Numbered from the stretch's first letter, positions 9,670 through 59,972 are shown. The stretch is 64,000 nt of DNA from Antedon bifida (GCA_963402885.1 OY727096.1:17031820-17095819), one strand, 5' to 3'. Numbers and translations are program-made. The notes: generated by a model from the sequence alone, not told the origin.

Positions 9670-12462
9670 CTAGTCCGGTGGCAGGAGGGGGGGATATCAC
9701 CACCCGAAAGGGGACAAATTGCCATCCAACTTTTCTAGACCAGAATTTTCCGTAGATTACGAATATGGAAGGTAATCGATCAGGATAGGAAGCGTTTTCG
9801 AGATATAAGGGGTCAAAGTTCAAAAAGTGACTGAAACACTTTTTTGTAATTTTAACCTTTGACCTGTTTTTCTCATCTAAATAACGACATGGCATAGAGA
9901 TTTCTAACGGCAAATTGTTTATAATAGATATTTTTATTCAATCTAATAGATTATACTGCTTGAAAAATACAAGTGTGATTATTGCTTTGAAATCCTGTAC
10001 ATAAGAGCCTATCGGGGTGGATTTAATTCAAAGAGGTGTGAAAGGGGAATACTACTACTACTATACAGTACAATGTCTTTCAGAAACATTTGAGAAATGT
10101 CATTCAGGTATCCATGTATCTCAAATAAACGGAATGTACGGTTCATAGAGAATTCAGAAGTTACCCTTGGTTTATTTTGGCAAATCCATATGGGTTCCTT
10201 TTAAAAGGATTGAGGGTGCACAGACAGGCTTTTCCCATGGCTTAATATTGGAACCCACAGTTTTAGTTAAGTAGCCAAATGCATTGATCCGATATAGGGG
10301 CCAAATGTAGAACTGAACATACAGTAGAGAAGGGTCTAAATAGATGACCTGCTGTTGTTTCATTTTAGGCAAAATCCAAATCGGTTCCTTAAGGATCGAG
10401 AGTGCACAGGCAGCTTTATTCCATGTGCCTGTCTATATAAACCCACATTGTCACCCCTTATATTTCCATTATGGGGCTTAATGTCCATCCATGGAGGACC
10501 GGCCTTAGGGGGTTAATTTTGGCAAATCCATAAGTGTTCCTTAAGGATTGAGAGTGCACAGGCAGCTTTATTCCATGGGCCGCGCCTGTCTATATGAACT
10601 CACAGTGTCACCCCTTATATTTCCATTATGGGGCTTAATGTCCATCCATGGAGAACGACCGGCCCTTGGGTTAATTTGGGAAAATCCATAAAATGTTCCT
10701 TATGGATGATCGAGGGCGCACAGGGATATTTATTATATCTCTATGAACCCACATTTTCATCCCACATACAGTATTTCCAATATAGGGTCTCTTGTAGACC
10801 CACATAGAGAACCCCGAAAAGTCCATGAAGGATCGGCCCTTGGGTTCATTTGGGCAAATCCATAAATGTTATTTAAAGATTGAGGGTGAACATTTTAGTT
10901 TTATTCCATAGTTCATCTATGAACTATTTACCCCATATTAATTTCTAATACAGGGCCTTATGTAGGGTCCTTAGAGGGTTCATTCGGGCAAATCCATATG
11001 GGTTATTTTAGAATCTTTTGTGTACATGAAACTCTTTCCTGTATCGGCCAAAATATCTGTGACTATATAAAAATTGTGGTCTGTCTGTGTAGTGAGTTGT
11101 GGATTGAGTTTGGCCACCTGGATCTGCCTATGCCCTATCCTGTACGAATTGGTATTCTCTGGTTCTGATGAATAGTAGTTTATTTTCCAAAAACGAATAT
11201 TGTAGCCCTAATAAATGCACCTGTATAGTGGCAAATCATTGAAGGTCAGCGTAACATTTTAACATCATAACATTTTAACCGTCATAATATTAATAATATT
11301 AATAATTTTATTATTTATTTTACAGTATTATATTAATACATTTAAAATAATGCGCACTAGAAAAAATATAAAAATACCATAACTTCACTGATCAAATAAC
11401 GTGATTACATTTATGAACATCGATCTCATAGTTTGAATAACTTTGCATTATTTAGTATATCACTTTTTCAAATGTTGACCTTTGACCTATGTCAACTTGT
11501 GTAATGATAAATGTGCTCTTTTGATTGTGTATGATTGATAGATGTCTTAACAGAATGATAAAACAAAACATTTTGTCTTAAATGTTAGTTTTTATTTGGG
11601 TTTATATGCAAATTGTAGGATTGATCAATATTGACATTTGACCTTTAATTGAAAAGTATTTGTTTTATAAGGCGACTGAATAGATACCTATAACCATACA
11701 AATGTATTAAAAGACCAAATTGAACTTCAATAAATTGGTTATAATATAATAATACATTGTTATAATTGGTCAATTTTGAACTTTGACCCCTTATCTCTTC
11801 CTATTCGCTTCCTATCCTGATCAAAGTCTGATTTGATTAAATACAGTATTATAATTATATTAATCAAAATTATAATGAAATAACATAACTTTACTAATCA
11901 AATAATTTGATTACTTGTAAAACCATCAATATCATAGTTTGGACAACTTTGCATTTATTTGTTAACTAATACGTGTATTAAAATGTTGACCTTTGACCTT
12001 ATGTCAACTGATGAAATTGACCTTATGTCAACTGATGAAATGATGTATTCGCTCTTTTACATTGCGTATGATTGATTAACAGGATGAGAAAACATCCAAT
12101 TTGTATTAAATATAAGTTTTTATTTGGTTTTATAGGTGCATTCTATGATTGGGCAATATTGACATTTGACCCTTAATTACAAAGGATTTTTTTTTCATAA
12201 GGTGATTGAATAGACACTTGTAATCATAAAAATGTAATAAAAGACCAAATTGGGCTTCAATAAATTTGTTATAATACATATACATAATACATTGTTGTAA
12301 TTGGTCAATTTTGAACTTTGACCCCTTATATCTCGAAAACGCTTCCTATCCTGATCGATTACCTTCCATATTCGTAATCTACGGAAAATTCTGGTCTAGA
12401 AAAGTTGGATGGCAATTTGTCCCCTTTCGGGTGGTGATTCCCCCCTCCTGCCACCGGACTAG
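9670..12462. mobile_element. 2.8-kb non-autonomous DNA element with ~160-bp inverted ends
   Basis: The left end (9670-9829, starting CTAGTCCGGTGGCAGG) and the right end (12304-12462) are nearly identical inverted copies. Shared landmarks are GGACAAATTGCCATCCAAC, TTTCCGTAGATTACGAATAT and GAAGCGTTTTCGAGATATAA. No transposase is encoded between them. The interior holds a six-fold degenerate repeat (10160-11010) and a ~500-bp direct duplication (from about 11380 and 11880) that includes a partial second copy of the right end at 11760-11825. No clear target-site duplication was found, so the superfamily is unknown. Confidence 0.75.
10160..11010. repeat. Degenerate ~150-170 bp tandem repeat, six units
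   Basis: A core reading GGCAAATCCATAnGnGTTCC, followed by an AAGGATnGAGnGTGCACAGG-type block, recurs near 10170, 10366, 10515, 10673, 10845 and 10982. Later units lose the second half. It lies inside the 2.8-kb inverted-end element. Confidence 0.75.
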
Positions 12463-12466
12463 TCCC

Positions 12467-13000
12467 TTAAAGATGTATTGTCCCTTCGAAACACAAAAAA
12501 ATGAAGGTCAAAATATTCTAAATTTAAATTGGCCATATCAAAGTAATATTAAAGTTATTCACTTTAAGTCGAAAATTCGAGCCAAAAACAACAAGTAAAC
12601 GTAATTAACAGGTAAATTAATTTGATTACATTTCGTCTGGAAAATCGTCGCGAGCGAAAGTATACCACGAGTACGCATTATGCATATGCTAATTAGGATT
12701 GTTTACAACTCGTCACAGTTGAGAAGGTATTTTCACACAGATCGTGAGGAAGTTTTATGATTATGCATACAGAGTAGCCAAACAAGCACGTTTCATTATG
12801 GGATATGTTTTGATCGAAAACTTTGACTGGAAGTCAAAGTTATTTTTGTAACAAAAAAACGTCTGTATTTCAGTTAAATGATTTTTTTTCGACAAATATT
12901 TGGTGATAGTTAATAACTATTATGATACTTTAAAATGACCCACCTTTTTTCGAAATCTTTTATTTTTTTGGAATTAGTCAAAGGGACAATACATCTTTAA
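12467..13000. mobile_element. TTAA MITE, copy 3 (534 bp)
   Basis: Ends AGATGTATTGTCCC and GGGACAATACATCT lie between perfect TTAA duplications (12467-12470 and 12997-13000). The left edge is only four bases from the right end of the 2.8-kb element. The interior is longer than in other copies and has no ORF. Confidence 0.82.
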
Positions 13001-14478
13001 CAGACACGCCGCGCACCGCGGAGAATATGTAATTAGTAGTAGGCCTATTGTTGGTATTTATCGTAGCCAGACATAAGATCAAAGGACTATTACGAGTTCC
13101 TATATTGGCAAGGCAAGCTGTCCTGTTGTTACTGTACAGTATGTTTGATCATTCAACTTACTAACAATGGCGGCATGTGGAGAGCACATTCAGTGTAATT
13201 TGGAACTACAGTACTGTACTGTACTATAATTGTTTACGGTAGATAGCTTTCTATTCCCCATTGATACACTCCAATAAATTTAAGTCGTGGTAATGTTTTA
13301 ATATATTAACGTAGCTCTGCGTGTGATTTTGCATTTGTTTTATTCAGCTCCACACGGTATCACTTTCGAGAGGCAATAAAAGGCAAATGCTACACGATTT
13401 CATAATTAATCTCTCTTTTTATGTTCTCAAGTAGTAATCATTTCATATCAGGAAATGAAAGTCATATCATGCGTCAGAATGAAAAACGAAATATATAAGG
13501 GGCGTGTCTAAGAACATGAATGGGTGCTTATAACCGACAGGATGTGTGATTCTTGTCAAAAAAGAATACTTAACTAACTATTGTTAGCTTACCTTTTATT
13601 ATTGAGGACTAATAGTAGCGAAATTAAATCACAAAAATTAGGTTGTTAATGATCCGACATAACCTTAACATCAACTTATTTGAAAATAATTTCCCCAGAT
13701 TAGATATTGAAATATAGACTTTCTGAACAATGAATTGCGTCACGATCGAAAGCATCCGATATTAAATGTAGTAAACTATTAATGGTCGTTTGTTCGCTTA
13801 AAAAATAGTTGCTACGGTATGGTACCCATCCATGGCCGGAATGGTGATAGGTTGGATTATCTAGTTTTAAACTACATTTTGAAAACCACCCTGGAATGGG
13901 TAACTGTAGATATATACCTGAATGAATAACAAACATCGATATCAATAAGTCACACAGTAAGAAGCAACGCAATTAGGCTTATATGAAGCAATGACAATAA
14001 GCGCCACACTCAAACTTAAGATGTATACGTAATTTGAATAATATATAATAATCAAATATATTCGAACAACATCATTATCCATTATGACGTAGGTACATAT
14101 ACCCCTATAGTTTTTTTCATTTGTGCAAACACTTGACACCGAATTCAGAAGTAGTTTGTCATTGATGGTCCCAACCTTTCTATTCATAATGTACCAACTG
14201 GCACCACACTTGAAAACTCTTTTAATTTGCTTCTTCTCTGTCCAAATTATTCAATTGAATTCACACTACTGTGGAGTAATGATTAACTGGACGCTGATCA
14301 CGTAACAACTAGGCTACATAGCGAATGTTAAACTGGACATTGACCACGTAACAACTACATAACGAATGTTAAACTGGGCATTGACCACGTAAAAATTACA
14401 TAGCAAATGTTATTCGGATTGATAAATAAATGATACACATTAAAATGAGTGAGTATATTTTTAACTATATTTTTTCTT
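13001..14478. other. Intergenic, nothing recognised
   Basis: The short minus-strand ORFs at 13700-13972 and 13942-14187 overlap each other and show no domain, signal peptide or splice context that I could support. A loose ~45-bp repeat (CGAATGTTAAACTGGnCATTGACCACGTAA) occurs two or three times at 14290-14400. Confidence 0.45.
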
Positions 14479-14608
14479 TAAAGCTACTTCACACTTGTTC
14501 CGTTTCACGGAAGACAGCACCGTTTGTCAAATAATGGAAAATTATATAAATAATTTAACCGCGCCGTCTTCCGTTCCGTGAAACGAAACAAGCTTGGATG
14601 TAGCTTAT
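14479..14608. mobile_element. Short MITE with ~40-bp inverted ends
   Basis: The left arm (AAGCTACTTCACACTTGTTC, then CGTTTCACGGAAGAC) matches the reverse complement of the right arm (GTCTTCCGTTCCGTGAAACG, then ending GTAGCTTA). The ~45-bp AT-rich centre has no coding potential. Confidence 0.6.
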
Positions 14609-14722
14609 ACTAGGACGCAACGCGAGGGCGTAGACGAAACGCAAGCGAGTTGACCAATGACAAGCGACTGTTCGAATAATCCATCGCGTGGACTCGCTAC
14701 GTTGCGTTCCAAGCTTAATGTC
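14609..14722. mobile_element. Diverged MITE related to the GTGGTTCCCACTAG family
   Basis: The left side reads GGACGCAACGCG and the right side ends CGTTGCGTTCCAAGCTTAA, imperfectly inverted. The CGCAACG core and the AAGCTTGG end resemble the Harbinger-like MITEs at 15713-16735. A minus-strand ORF of 62 codons crosses it and is not a gene. Confidence 0.4.
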
Positions 14723-15710
14723 GAATAAGAGTACTCTTACCATTTAGGTACACAGTTTTATTTATTTATTATTTTGAGTGCAGATAACATCATAGAATGT
14801 ATTTTTTTAATGTACTCGTCTCTTAGTTTTTAAGTTAGCGTTTGAACATTCCCTGTCTAACCCTTCCTATAGTTCCTGTAGCATTTGGAAATATCTATGT
14901 CGTTTTTAACAGTTATACTGTATAAACGTTATCTGTAATAATATAATATCGCAGTTTACGTTCGATCTTACACAACCGACGAGGAACACTCCTTTTTCAG
15001 CATAGCTATGCACACACAGACGAGCGGTAACGGTAATAAAGATATAGAATCTATGTTATTCATGAACATTTACACACAACGCAGAGGAGGCGGACTGATA
15101 CTGCCAGGGATTGATACAGATTCTACTTGGAATGGACAAACTACACAGTTTTCGCTTACGTACAGCCGAGCTCGTTTATGTAAATTGGCCATTATTAAAT
15201 CGCACCTGTGATAATTTTCGTGGTATAGTCAAGTGGACAGCGATAAATTCCACGGTCAAGAAGATGGCCGAATACTTCGAGTTGACTTGCCTTCTAAGAT
15301 GGTAGTAAAGAACAATAAGATAAAAACAAAGAGAAAACAATATCATTAACAAAATCTTTATTAAAACTAAATATAGCGAGCTTCTAAGAACAGTGTGGAT
15401 TGCTTATACAGTATCTAAAACAAGATAACACGCAACATAACAATTAAAATGCGTAGTTTTTCAATACTAAATTGTTCTTTGATATAATAGTATTTCTGCA
15501 TCAGCTTGTGATAATGACCTCTACGTCCTCCATGATCATGTGACTAATTTAAATTTCTCATAGAACAACCGTATATAAATTTCAACTTTTTTTTACTGCC
15601 AGGAATAAAGATCTATAATACAATAATAAGCCTAATCATTCCATAGGATATCGATATCGAAAAAGTAAATACAATACAAAATATATGGATATATTTAAGC
15701 TTTCTACAGT
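14723..15710. other. Intergenic, nothing recognised
   Basis: Two overlapping plus-strand ORFs (15008-15211 and 15111-15305) have no recognisable domains or splice context. I see no RNA gene or repeat family here. Confidence 0.4.
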
Positions 15711-15905
15711 TAAGCGTGGTTCCCACTAGAACGCAACGCAGTGACGTATCGACGCAAAGTGCTGTATTGCGTGAGAACCGACGACGCAATTAGTGCTGCA
15801 AACATCGCAGGTTTGATTTCACGCAGGCGGGGAAAAACACAATTATTAGAAGGGAATTTGCTTACGTTGCGTAGATTGCGTCGCTAGTGGGAACCACGCT
15901 TTACT
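15711..15905. mobile_element. Harbinger-like MITE, copy 1
   Basis: Ends AGCGTGGTTCCCACTAG / CTAGTGGGAACCACGCT are inverted and flanked by TTA on both sides. A 3-bp TTA/TAA duplication is typical of PIF/Harbinger elements. The interior (~190 bp) carries GCAAAGTGCTGTATTGCGT and AACACAATTATTAGAAGG, shared with the two copies that follow. Confidence 0.7.
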
Positions 15906-16107
15906 GTCACGCCTTAAATCATGGATTAAAGAATCCATGCTTAAATCAAGTAACTTTTAGTGTTCACCGAAAATTTTCAATAACTGATAAGAAATAATAA
16001 TAATGATGAAGAAAAACAAGTTTCACTTTCCATACATCAAACTTGCTTTCTATTATACTACTTTATTAGACTCTTTACCAATTAAAATACGGACTTTCCG
16101 ACGCGGT

Positions 16108-16320
16108 AAAGCTTGGTTCCCACTAGCGACGCAACGTAACGCAATCTACGCAACGTAAGCAAATGCCCTTCTAATATTTGTGTTTGCCCCCGCCTGCGTG
16201 AAATCAAACCTGCGATGTTTGCAGCACTATTGCGTCGTCGGTTCCCACTTGTGATTACGCAATACAGCACTTTGCGTCGATACGTCGCTGCGTTGCGTTC
16301 TAGTGGGAACCACGCTTAAG
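16108..16320. mobile_element. Harbinger-like MITE, copy 2 (inverted orientation)
   Basis: This is the same family as the copy at 15711 but in reverse orientation, with TAA on both flanks. Its left end reads AGCTTGGTTCCCACTAG instead of AGCGTGG. A minus-strand 62-codon ORF across it is a by-product. Confidence 0.7.
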
Positions 16321-16535
16321 ACTCGTCGTTAACTTATTGCAACTATAAAGATATTCTGTGCTCCTCGAAATTGTCTCGTCGGTGCCGTCATTAAGTCGAA
16401 AAGAACTAGATTAGTAGGTATACTAGAAATAAACATTAAATGGTTTACTATTATACCAATAAATATTTTTATTTACGCGTATGTTTTGAACCTAATCGGA
16501 TACTGCACAATATTCGGTAACTTTCTTTAGCTACT

Positions 16536-16735
16536 CAAAGCGTGGTTCCCACTAGAACGCAACGCAGCGCGACGTATTGACGCAAAGTGCTGTATTGCGT
16601 AATCACAAAACCGACGACGCAATAGTGCTGCAAACATTGCAGGTTTGGGGGCAAACACAATTATTAGAAGGGCATTTTCTTACGTTGCGTAGATTACGAC
16701 GATACGTTGCGTCGCTAGTGGGAACCAAGCTTTAG
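16536..16735. mobile_element. Harbinger-like MITE, copy 3
   Basis: Same orientation as copy 1. It has lost about 20 bp in the centre (the TTTCACGCAGGCGGGG part) and has an extra ACGACGATACGTTGCG near the right end. The flanks do not match as a clean 3-bp duplication. Confidence 0.65.
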
Positions 16736-17063
16736 GTAGACATAGCTTTATTAATAAATTCATTTAAAATGATTTACTGTAACCTAATATTATCACACGC
16801 GCAACCAGGAAAGAATAGAACTCTTCCCTGGTTATAACTACGCACTACATTATTATTCCTGACACGAGCTACCGTACCCCCATTATTTATTTTTAACGGA
16901 CGGTTAATATTGTGTTGAGCTCCCCTGTATCCTGATTCCGAACCCGGGTTGGAGACATATTCTTCCTAAGACTAAGAATTATCTTTCTCACTAAAACTGG
17001 TATTTATGTGACTATATTCGTACAAGCAAAATTATACAATTTGAGGCAATAATGAGCGGCGGC

Positions 17064-18152
17064 TCAGGCCACTCGTTTACCAGCAACATCATACTTCACC
17101 TTAGCAGACGACTTCGATTGTCGATGATGTTTGATAATACCAAACAGTGTTATTGCCAGTATAGTAACAGCCACCGCACAGCCTACATAAACAATCAGTT
17201 TAATTATGCCGCCATCTTCCTGAACATCTGTATTAGATGACACCTTATGGTTATTGTTTAACATTAGGATGACGGAAGCTTCTTGATTGATCACTTCTCC
17301 CAAATTGCCAACTAGGCATTTTATTACCGTGCCATTCACATCTGGTTGCAAATTAGATATGTGGAGACTCCCGCCGCTGACTTTTAACAGATTATCCTTA
17401 ATGTTGTTTACGGAATCATCAAGAATTTTAGTGCCAAATTTCCATTGAAGTTTATCGAATGGCTCTGAAGCTTCGCACAAAAATGTTACGTTAGAGGTGA
17501 TTACAGGGGGATCTTGCTTAATGGTCACAGTAACAGGTGCTTGTGTTGTTTGTATGGTAGTCGTGGACGGGTGAGTTGTTGTCGGTCGTCTGGTATCGCA
17601 TTTTCTTTCTTTGTATCCAAATTCACTTGTTGCTCTGCAGATTAAATGTGGCAGCTGGTCTGGTGTAACTGTGTACAACAAACATTCGGTCGTCGATGTG
17701 TTAAGCCTACATTTTTTTATGAAGTCATTTGTTCTCGAATCAAACCATGTCAGACTATCCCCGATCACCGTACTAGCACAATGTACCGTGTTATTTACAA
17801 CCGAACACTCTGGATCTTTTGCCGGGGTTTGGACAAACACTCTTACCTCGTTAAGTGCTGTTCCATCTGATTTCTTACATCTGTAAAAGCCACCATCATC
17901 AGCAAGTACTGGTTTAATGCAAAGCCTAAACGAGCCTTGTATGTTAACTGATTCACTGTTCTCGTGAACAGTTTCGTCATTTAAGGTCCAGATCAAATCC
18001 GATGTGTCGTTTGCGAAGCAATCGATACACAGAAGGTTTCCAACACGAATAGTGACCTCCTTTTCTGCGGTTGCTGTTGCCTTGTTACAGAAAGATCCAA
18101 TTGACAGACTTAAAGTTACCAACATTAATGTTTGGATAAACATCTCTGACAT
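17064..18152 (-). CDS. Intronless Ig-domain single-pass membrane protein
   Basis: A single 362-codon ORF. Residues 1-22 form a signal peptide (hydrophobic LMLVTLSLSIG). Ig-like domain 1 spans about 30-107, with a Cys, then the core Trp of LIWTL, then the DxGxYxC motif (DDGGFYRC). A second, less regular Ig-like unit spans about 112-188. A Thr/Pro-rich stalk (RRPTTTHPSTTTIQTT) follows, then a third Ig-like domain (about 208-296: VTFLCEAS, LQWKF, VIKCLVG). A transmembrane helix (LIVYVGCAVAVTILAITLFG) and a basic tail of about 22 residues end the protein. It is likely a cell-surface adhesion or recognition receptor; no specific family is recognised. Lack of introns is unusual for Ig proteins, whose domains usually sit on separate phase-1 exons. 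It is divergently oriented to the giant FN3/EGF gene. Confidence 0.85.
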   Translation of the reverse strand: MSEMFIQTLMLVTLSLSIGSFCNKATATAEKEVTIRVGNLLCIDCFANDTSDLIWTLNDETVHENSESVNIQGSFRLCIKPVLADDGGFYRCKKSDGTALNEVRVFVQTPAKDPECSVVNNTVHCASTVIGDSLTWFDSRTNDFIKKCRLNTSTTECLLYTVTPDQLPHLICRATSEFGYKERKCDTRRPTTTHPSTTTIQTTQAPVTVTIKQDPPVITSNVTFLCEASEPFDKLQWKFGTKILDDSVNNIKDNLLKVSGGSLHISNLQPDVNGTVIKCLVGNLGEVINQEASVILMLNNNHKVSSNTDVQEDGGIIKLIVYVGCAVAVTILAITLFGIIKHHRQSKSSAKVKYDVAGKRVA

Positions 18153-18296
18153 TCAACTATAATGTTATGTTCAAAAGCTCCTATACCAATGTTTTAAAGT
18201 ACGGACCTGCATAAGCAATGACTTTTTCAGATTAGTTATGTTACTTAGCAAGAATTAAATGAGTTTCATATTCCAATAATTAGTTGAGATTCGTCC

Positions 18297-56326
<38,030 letters not shown>

Positions 56327-56431
56327 CTAAAGTTATAATTTGAAATAATACATGTTTTGTTTAATTAAAAACACTTTCAGACTGGCGTTTAAGTGATCAT
56401 TAACTGTTTTGTATATAATTATAATCACTTC

Positions 56432-56437
56432 AATAAA
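56432..56437 (+). promoter_or_regulatory. Polyadenylation signal of the giant gene
   Basis: AATAAA lies 106 bp after the stop codon of the terminal exon, a normal distance. No other AATAAA intervenes. Confidence 0.65.
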
Positions 56438-56459
56438 TGAAAAGATATTACATGTTTTC

Positions 56460-57211
56460 ATGTCACAGAAATATGTATTTTTGTAGTTGTGCACATTATT
56501 TTTATGCATTCCATCTTTACTAAAATATTAAAATACATAACCTTTATTGAATTGACATATACAACATCTTTACACAAGGATGTAAAGTGCATCGCAAGTA
56601 ATTCGGCCAATAGCAAGTAATGGATTATTCATATTTATGTCATTGATCGGCTCGCTTGTGTTGTACTTACGTCCTTGCGTTGCATCTCATAGAATCATTA
56701 AATAAATAGGAAATAGATACAGCGTTTATTAATGATTTTTTTATTTATTTGTTTTAATTTTATTATTTATTTCATTATTACAGTATTATAATATTGTTTT
56801 ATGTGCAGGATTCATATTTTTACATATTTATTTACAGTATGAATTAAATATTTTTGTTAAGCTGTATATCTGATATTTGTCATTGACATGACTTGTGGAC
56901 AAGTTGTTACTCACTCATAATGTATAAAATAATAGAACAGAAATAATTTTAATGTTAATAAATTTCTCGCATTAAAAATCACATTTTTGTTTAATTCAGT
57001 TATATTCAGCGCTGGTACATTGTGATATACAGTCATGAATGATTGCCAATGTAGAAATAGATAAAAGAATTAGTATTATTTAGAAATATGTTTTTATTGT
57101 ACTGTTTGTGGGGTGTGAGATTTTGCCCCATCTGTACACGTTATAATTGTGATTTCATTTGTTTGTGTGTATTAAACCAGGGAGTTATACACTCACTGAT
57201 TACAACATGAC
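56460..57211. other. Intergenic, nothing recognised
   Basis: AT-rich sequence after the giant gene. I see no exon, RNA gene or known repeat. Confidence 0.5.
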
Positions 57212-58440
57212 GAAAATATCCAGTGGGACCCCTCCTTTGGGATCACTCCTTTGGAACCCCTCCTTTGGGACACCTCCTTTGGGATCACTCCATTGGAACC
57301 CCTGCTTTGGGACCTCTCCTTTGGAACCCTCCTTTAGGATTCCTCCTTTGGGATTCCTCCTTTGAGACCCCTCCTTTGGGACACCTCCTTTGGGACCCCT
57401 CCTTTTTGGACCTCTCCTTTGGGACCCCTCTTGGGAACCCTCTTTTGGAGCCCCTTTTTAGGACTCCTCCTTTGAGACCCCCCCCCCCCCCTTTGGGACC
57501 TTTCCTTTAGGACCCCTCCTTTGAGACCACTCCTTTGGGACCCCTCTCTTGGGACCCCTCCTTTGGGATTCCTCCTTTGGGACCCCTCCTTTTGGACCCT
57601 CCTTTGGGATCCCTCTATTGGAACCCCTCCTTTGGGACCCCTCCTTTGGGTCCCCTCCTTTGAGACCACTCCTTTGGGATCCCTCTATTGGAACCCCTCC
57701 TGTGGGACCCTCATTTGGGTCCCCTCCTTTGGGGACCCCTCTTGGGACCCTCCATTGGGATCCCTCTATTGAAACCCCTACTTTGGAAACCCTCCTTTGG
57801 AATCCCTCCTTTGGGACCACTCTTGGGACCCTCTATTGAAACCCCTCCTTTGGGAACCCTCCTTTGGGACCCCTCCTTTGGGACCCTCCTTTGGAACCCC
57901 TCTTTTGGGACCCTCCTTTGGGGACCCTCCTTTGGGATCCCTCTATTAGAACCCCTCCTTTGGGATCCTCCTTTGGGACCCCTCCTTTGGGGCCCCTATT
58001 TTGGGACCCCTATTTTAGAACCCCTCCTTTGGAACCCCTCCTTTGGGACCCTTCCTTTGAGACCCCTCCTTTGGGATCCCTCTATTGGAACACCTCCTTT
58101 GGGACCCCTCCTTTGGGACCCCTCCTTTGGGACCCCTCTTTTGGGACCCTATTTATTGGAACCCCTCCTTTGGGTCCCCTCCTTTGGGACCCCCTCTCTT
58201 GGGAATCCTCCTTTGGAACCCCTTCCTTAGGGTCCGTCCTTTGGAACCCCTCCTTTGGAACCCCTCCTTTGGGACCCCTCCTTTGGGACCCCTCCTTTGA
58301 GATCCCTGTATTGGAACCCCTCCTTTGGGATTCCTCTATTGGAACCCCTCCTTTGGGATTCCTCTATTGGAACCCCTCCTTTGGGATCCCTTCTTTTGGA
58401 ACTCCTCCTTTGGAACCCCTATTAAGGGTAGCTCCTATTA
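57212..58440. repeat. 14-bp minisatellite, about 85 copies
   Basis: The unit CTTTGGGACCCCTC is repeated with variants (TTGGAACCCC, TTGGGATCCC). Because 14 is not a multiple of 3, three units (42 bp) encode 14 residues in every frame, which creates overlapping open frames of the PLLWDPSFGTPPLG type on both strands. None of these is a supported gene. Confidence 0.93.
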
Positions 58441-58719
58441 AGCTGACACAAACGAGTGGAAATAACACTACACCCATAGCCAAATAATATTAAACTATGA
58501 CGAACCCCTATTCATGGGACACCTCCAAAGTATATGTATTTTAATGAGTCTAAGTTTGGTACGTTTCACCTGACTGACCAGGCTTCGGTTTTGTTAAGCC
58601 ATTCCAAACAAAAGTAAAATTGTCAAAACCATGTGGAGGAGGCTTTGAGCTGTTTGTAAAGTGATGTGCAAACAGACCTCAGAAGACGTTATAACGAGAC
58701 TACAACTATAGCGCCCGAC

Positions 58720-58806
58720 GTCATTATTACGTCATTATACCGGTGCTGATACTGGGCCTATTATATAGTTTATAATATGTCTATGCATGAACTGTAATGA
58801 AATAAC
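58720..58806 (+). promoter_or_regulatory. Possible promoter of the exon at 58807
   Basis: GACGTCATTATTACGTCAT (two CRE-like half or full sites) at about 58717-58736 and a TATA-like TTATATAGTTTATAAT at 58761-58776 lie 30-90 bp before the ATG. Confidence 0.4.
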
Positions 58807-58876
58807 ATGCGGGATTTTGTGATTTGCTCGGTCTTAGGATGTCTTACGTTGTGTTTGCACGTCCATGGATATGACT
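58807..58876 (+). CDS. Candidate signal-peptide first exon of a downstream gene
   Basis: The ATG opens a 23-codon stretch with a typical signal peptide (MRDFVICSVLGCLTLCLHVH). It ends at a strong donor ACT|GTAAGT in phase 1, the phase used by secreted modular proteins including the giant gene upstream. No continuing exon was recognised before 64000, so the rest would lie beyond the window. It is supported only by sequence features. Confidence 0.5.
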
Positions 58877-59972
58877 GTAAGTTGTATTGTATGCCACGTG
58901 GTGATGTATTGTATATTGGGTACGAATCCGGTGTTCGTTTTTTTTAATTTAATTTACATATCATTATTTTCTAAATGACTGTCGAAATATAATTGCTGTA
59001 CATTTAATTTTGTCATCTGTGTTTTGACAAAGGCCCTATAAAGCTTCTGCAAAGTGGATTGGCAAGTATGTTATTACTAATTAGTTACAGCGGAGATTTT
59101 AATAATTAGGTTGAAAATGAAACGAAAGTTAGTTTATCACATTATTATATAGATTCTTCATTGAACTTGTGTCCATAAACGTATGAGGCGTTTAGTCTGA
59201 TCGAGAGTAGCGCACGGAAATCTTAATTTTTAAACAATATTCTCTGGTTAATTCTGAGTAAAGAAAGATAGACGGAATTTGCTTACGGGAATTTCCTTAT
59301 TTATTCATTTTTCAATATAATAATAAACCATTGTTACAGCTCTCTGCCACTGTACAAACAGTATCTGTTATTCACTTGTACAAACATTTTGTGACATAAT
59401 GGTTGTCTTGTTTACAATCAGTGATTCTATTCATTCATTCAACTCTTTGAACGCGTCTGTAAAAATGTCAGAGTTAAAAATGAACATTACAATGCCTAAT
59501 AGACTCTAATTTTGACTCTCTGAATGTGTCCGTACAAATGTTTGTTGAACCATAGAGAAATGACTTATTTCTAAGTAACGTATTTATCCATGGATAAACG
59601 AACATTGTAATGCCTTATAGGCCTAATAGTAATAGACATTATTTCAAACAAAAGTCTAAAAACGAGCCTTGCATGTAGCTGAGTAGAGGAAATCTTCAAA
59701 GATAATACAGCGTTTCTGTGGCAAGTTAGTTTATAACTGTTTGGACACATCTCAACTCTAAGCCTTTTTATCCAATTCAATCGATGTTTATTTGACATTA
59801 TTTGACAAAATTAGTTTTGTATAATGTCAGGTCTTTTTTTCACCTGTGTGTAGGTCTTTCGGGTTTTCCACATCTACCACCCTAACCTGCATGCCCTGTT
59901 TTCTCCAAATGGATCCGCGCCAGATCAGAAGTTTCTGGTCTAAAGCCTACCTACCGCCATCTTCCTCATCTA
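58877..59972. other. Nothing recognised (possible intron)
   Basis: No coding exon or repeat family could be supported here. The minus ORF at 59571-59798 has no features. Confidence 0.4.

Noticed and set aside
14555..15305. Short ORFs of 60-67 codons
   Set aside because: One overlaps a MITE and the others lack any domain, signal or splice context.
57458..58487. Several long proline/leucine/tryptophan-rich or glycine-rich ORFs on both strands
   Set aside because: They are products of the stop-free 14-bp minisatellite in overlapping frames, with no splice or promoter context.
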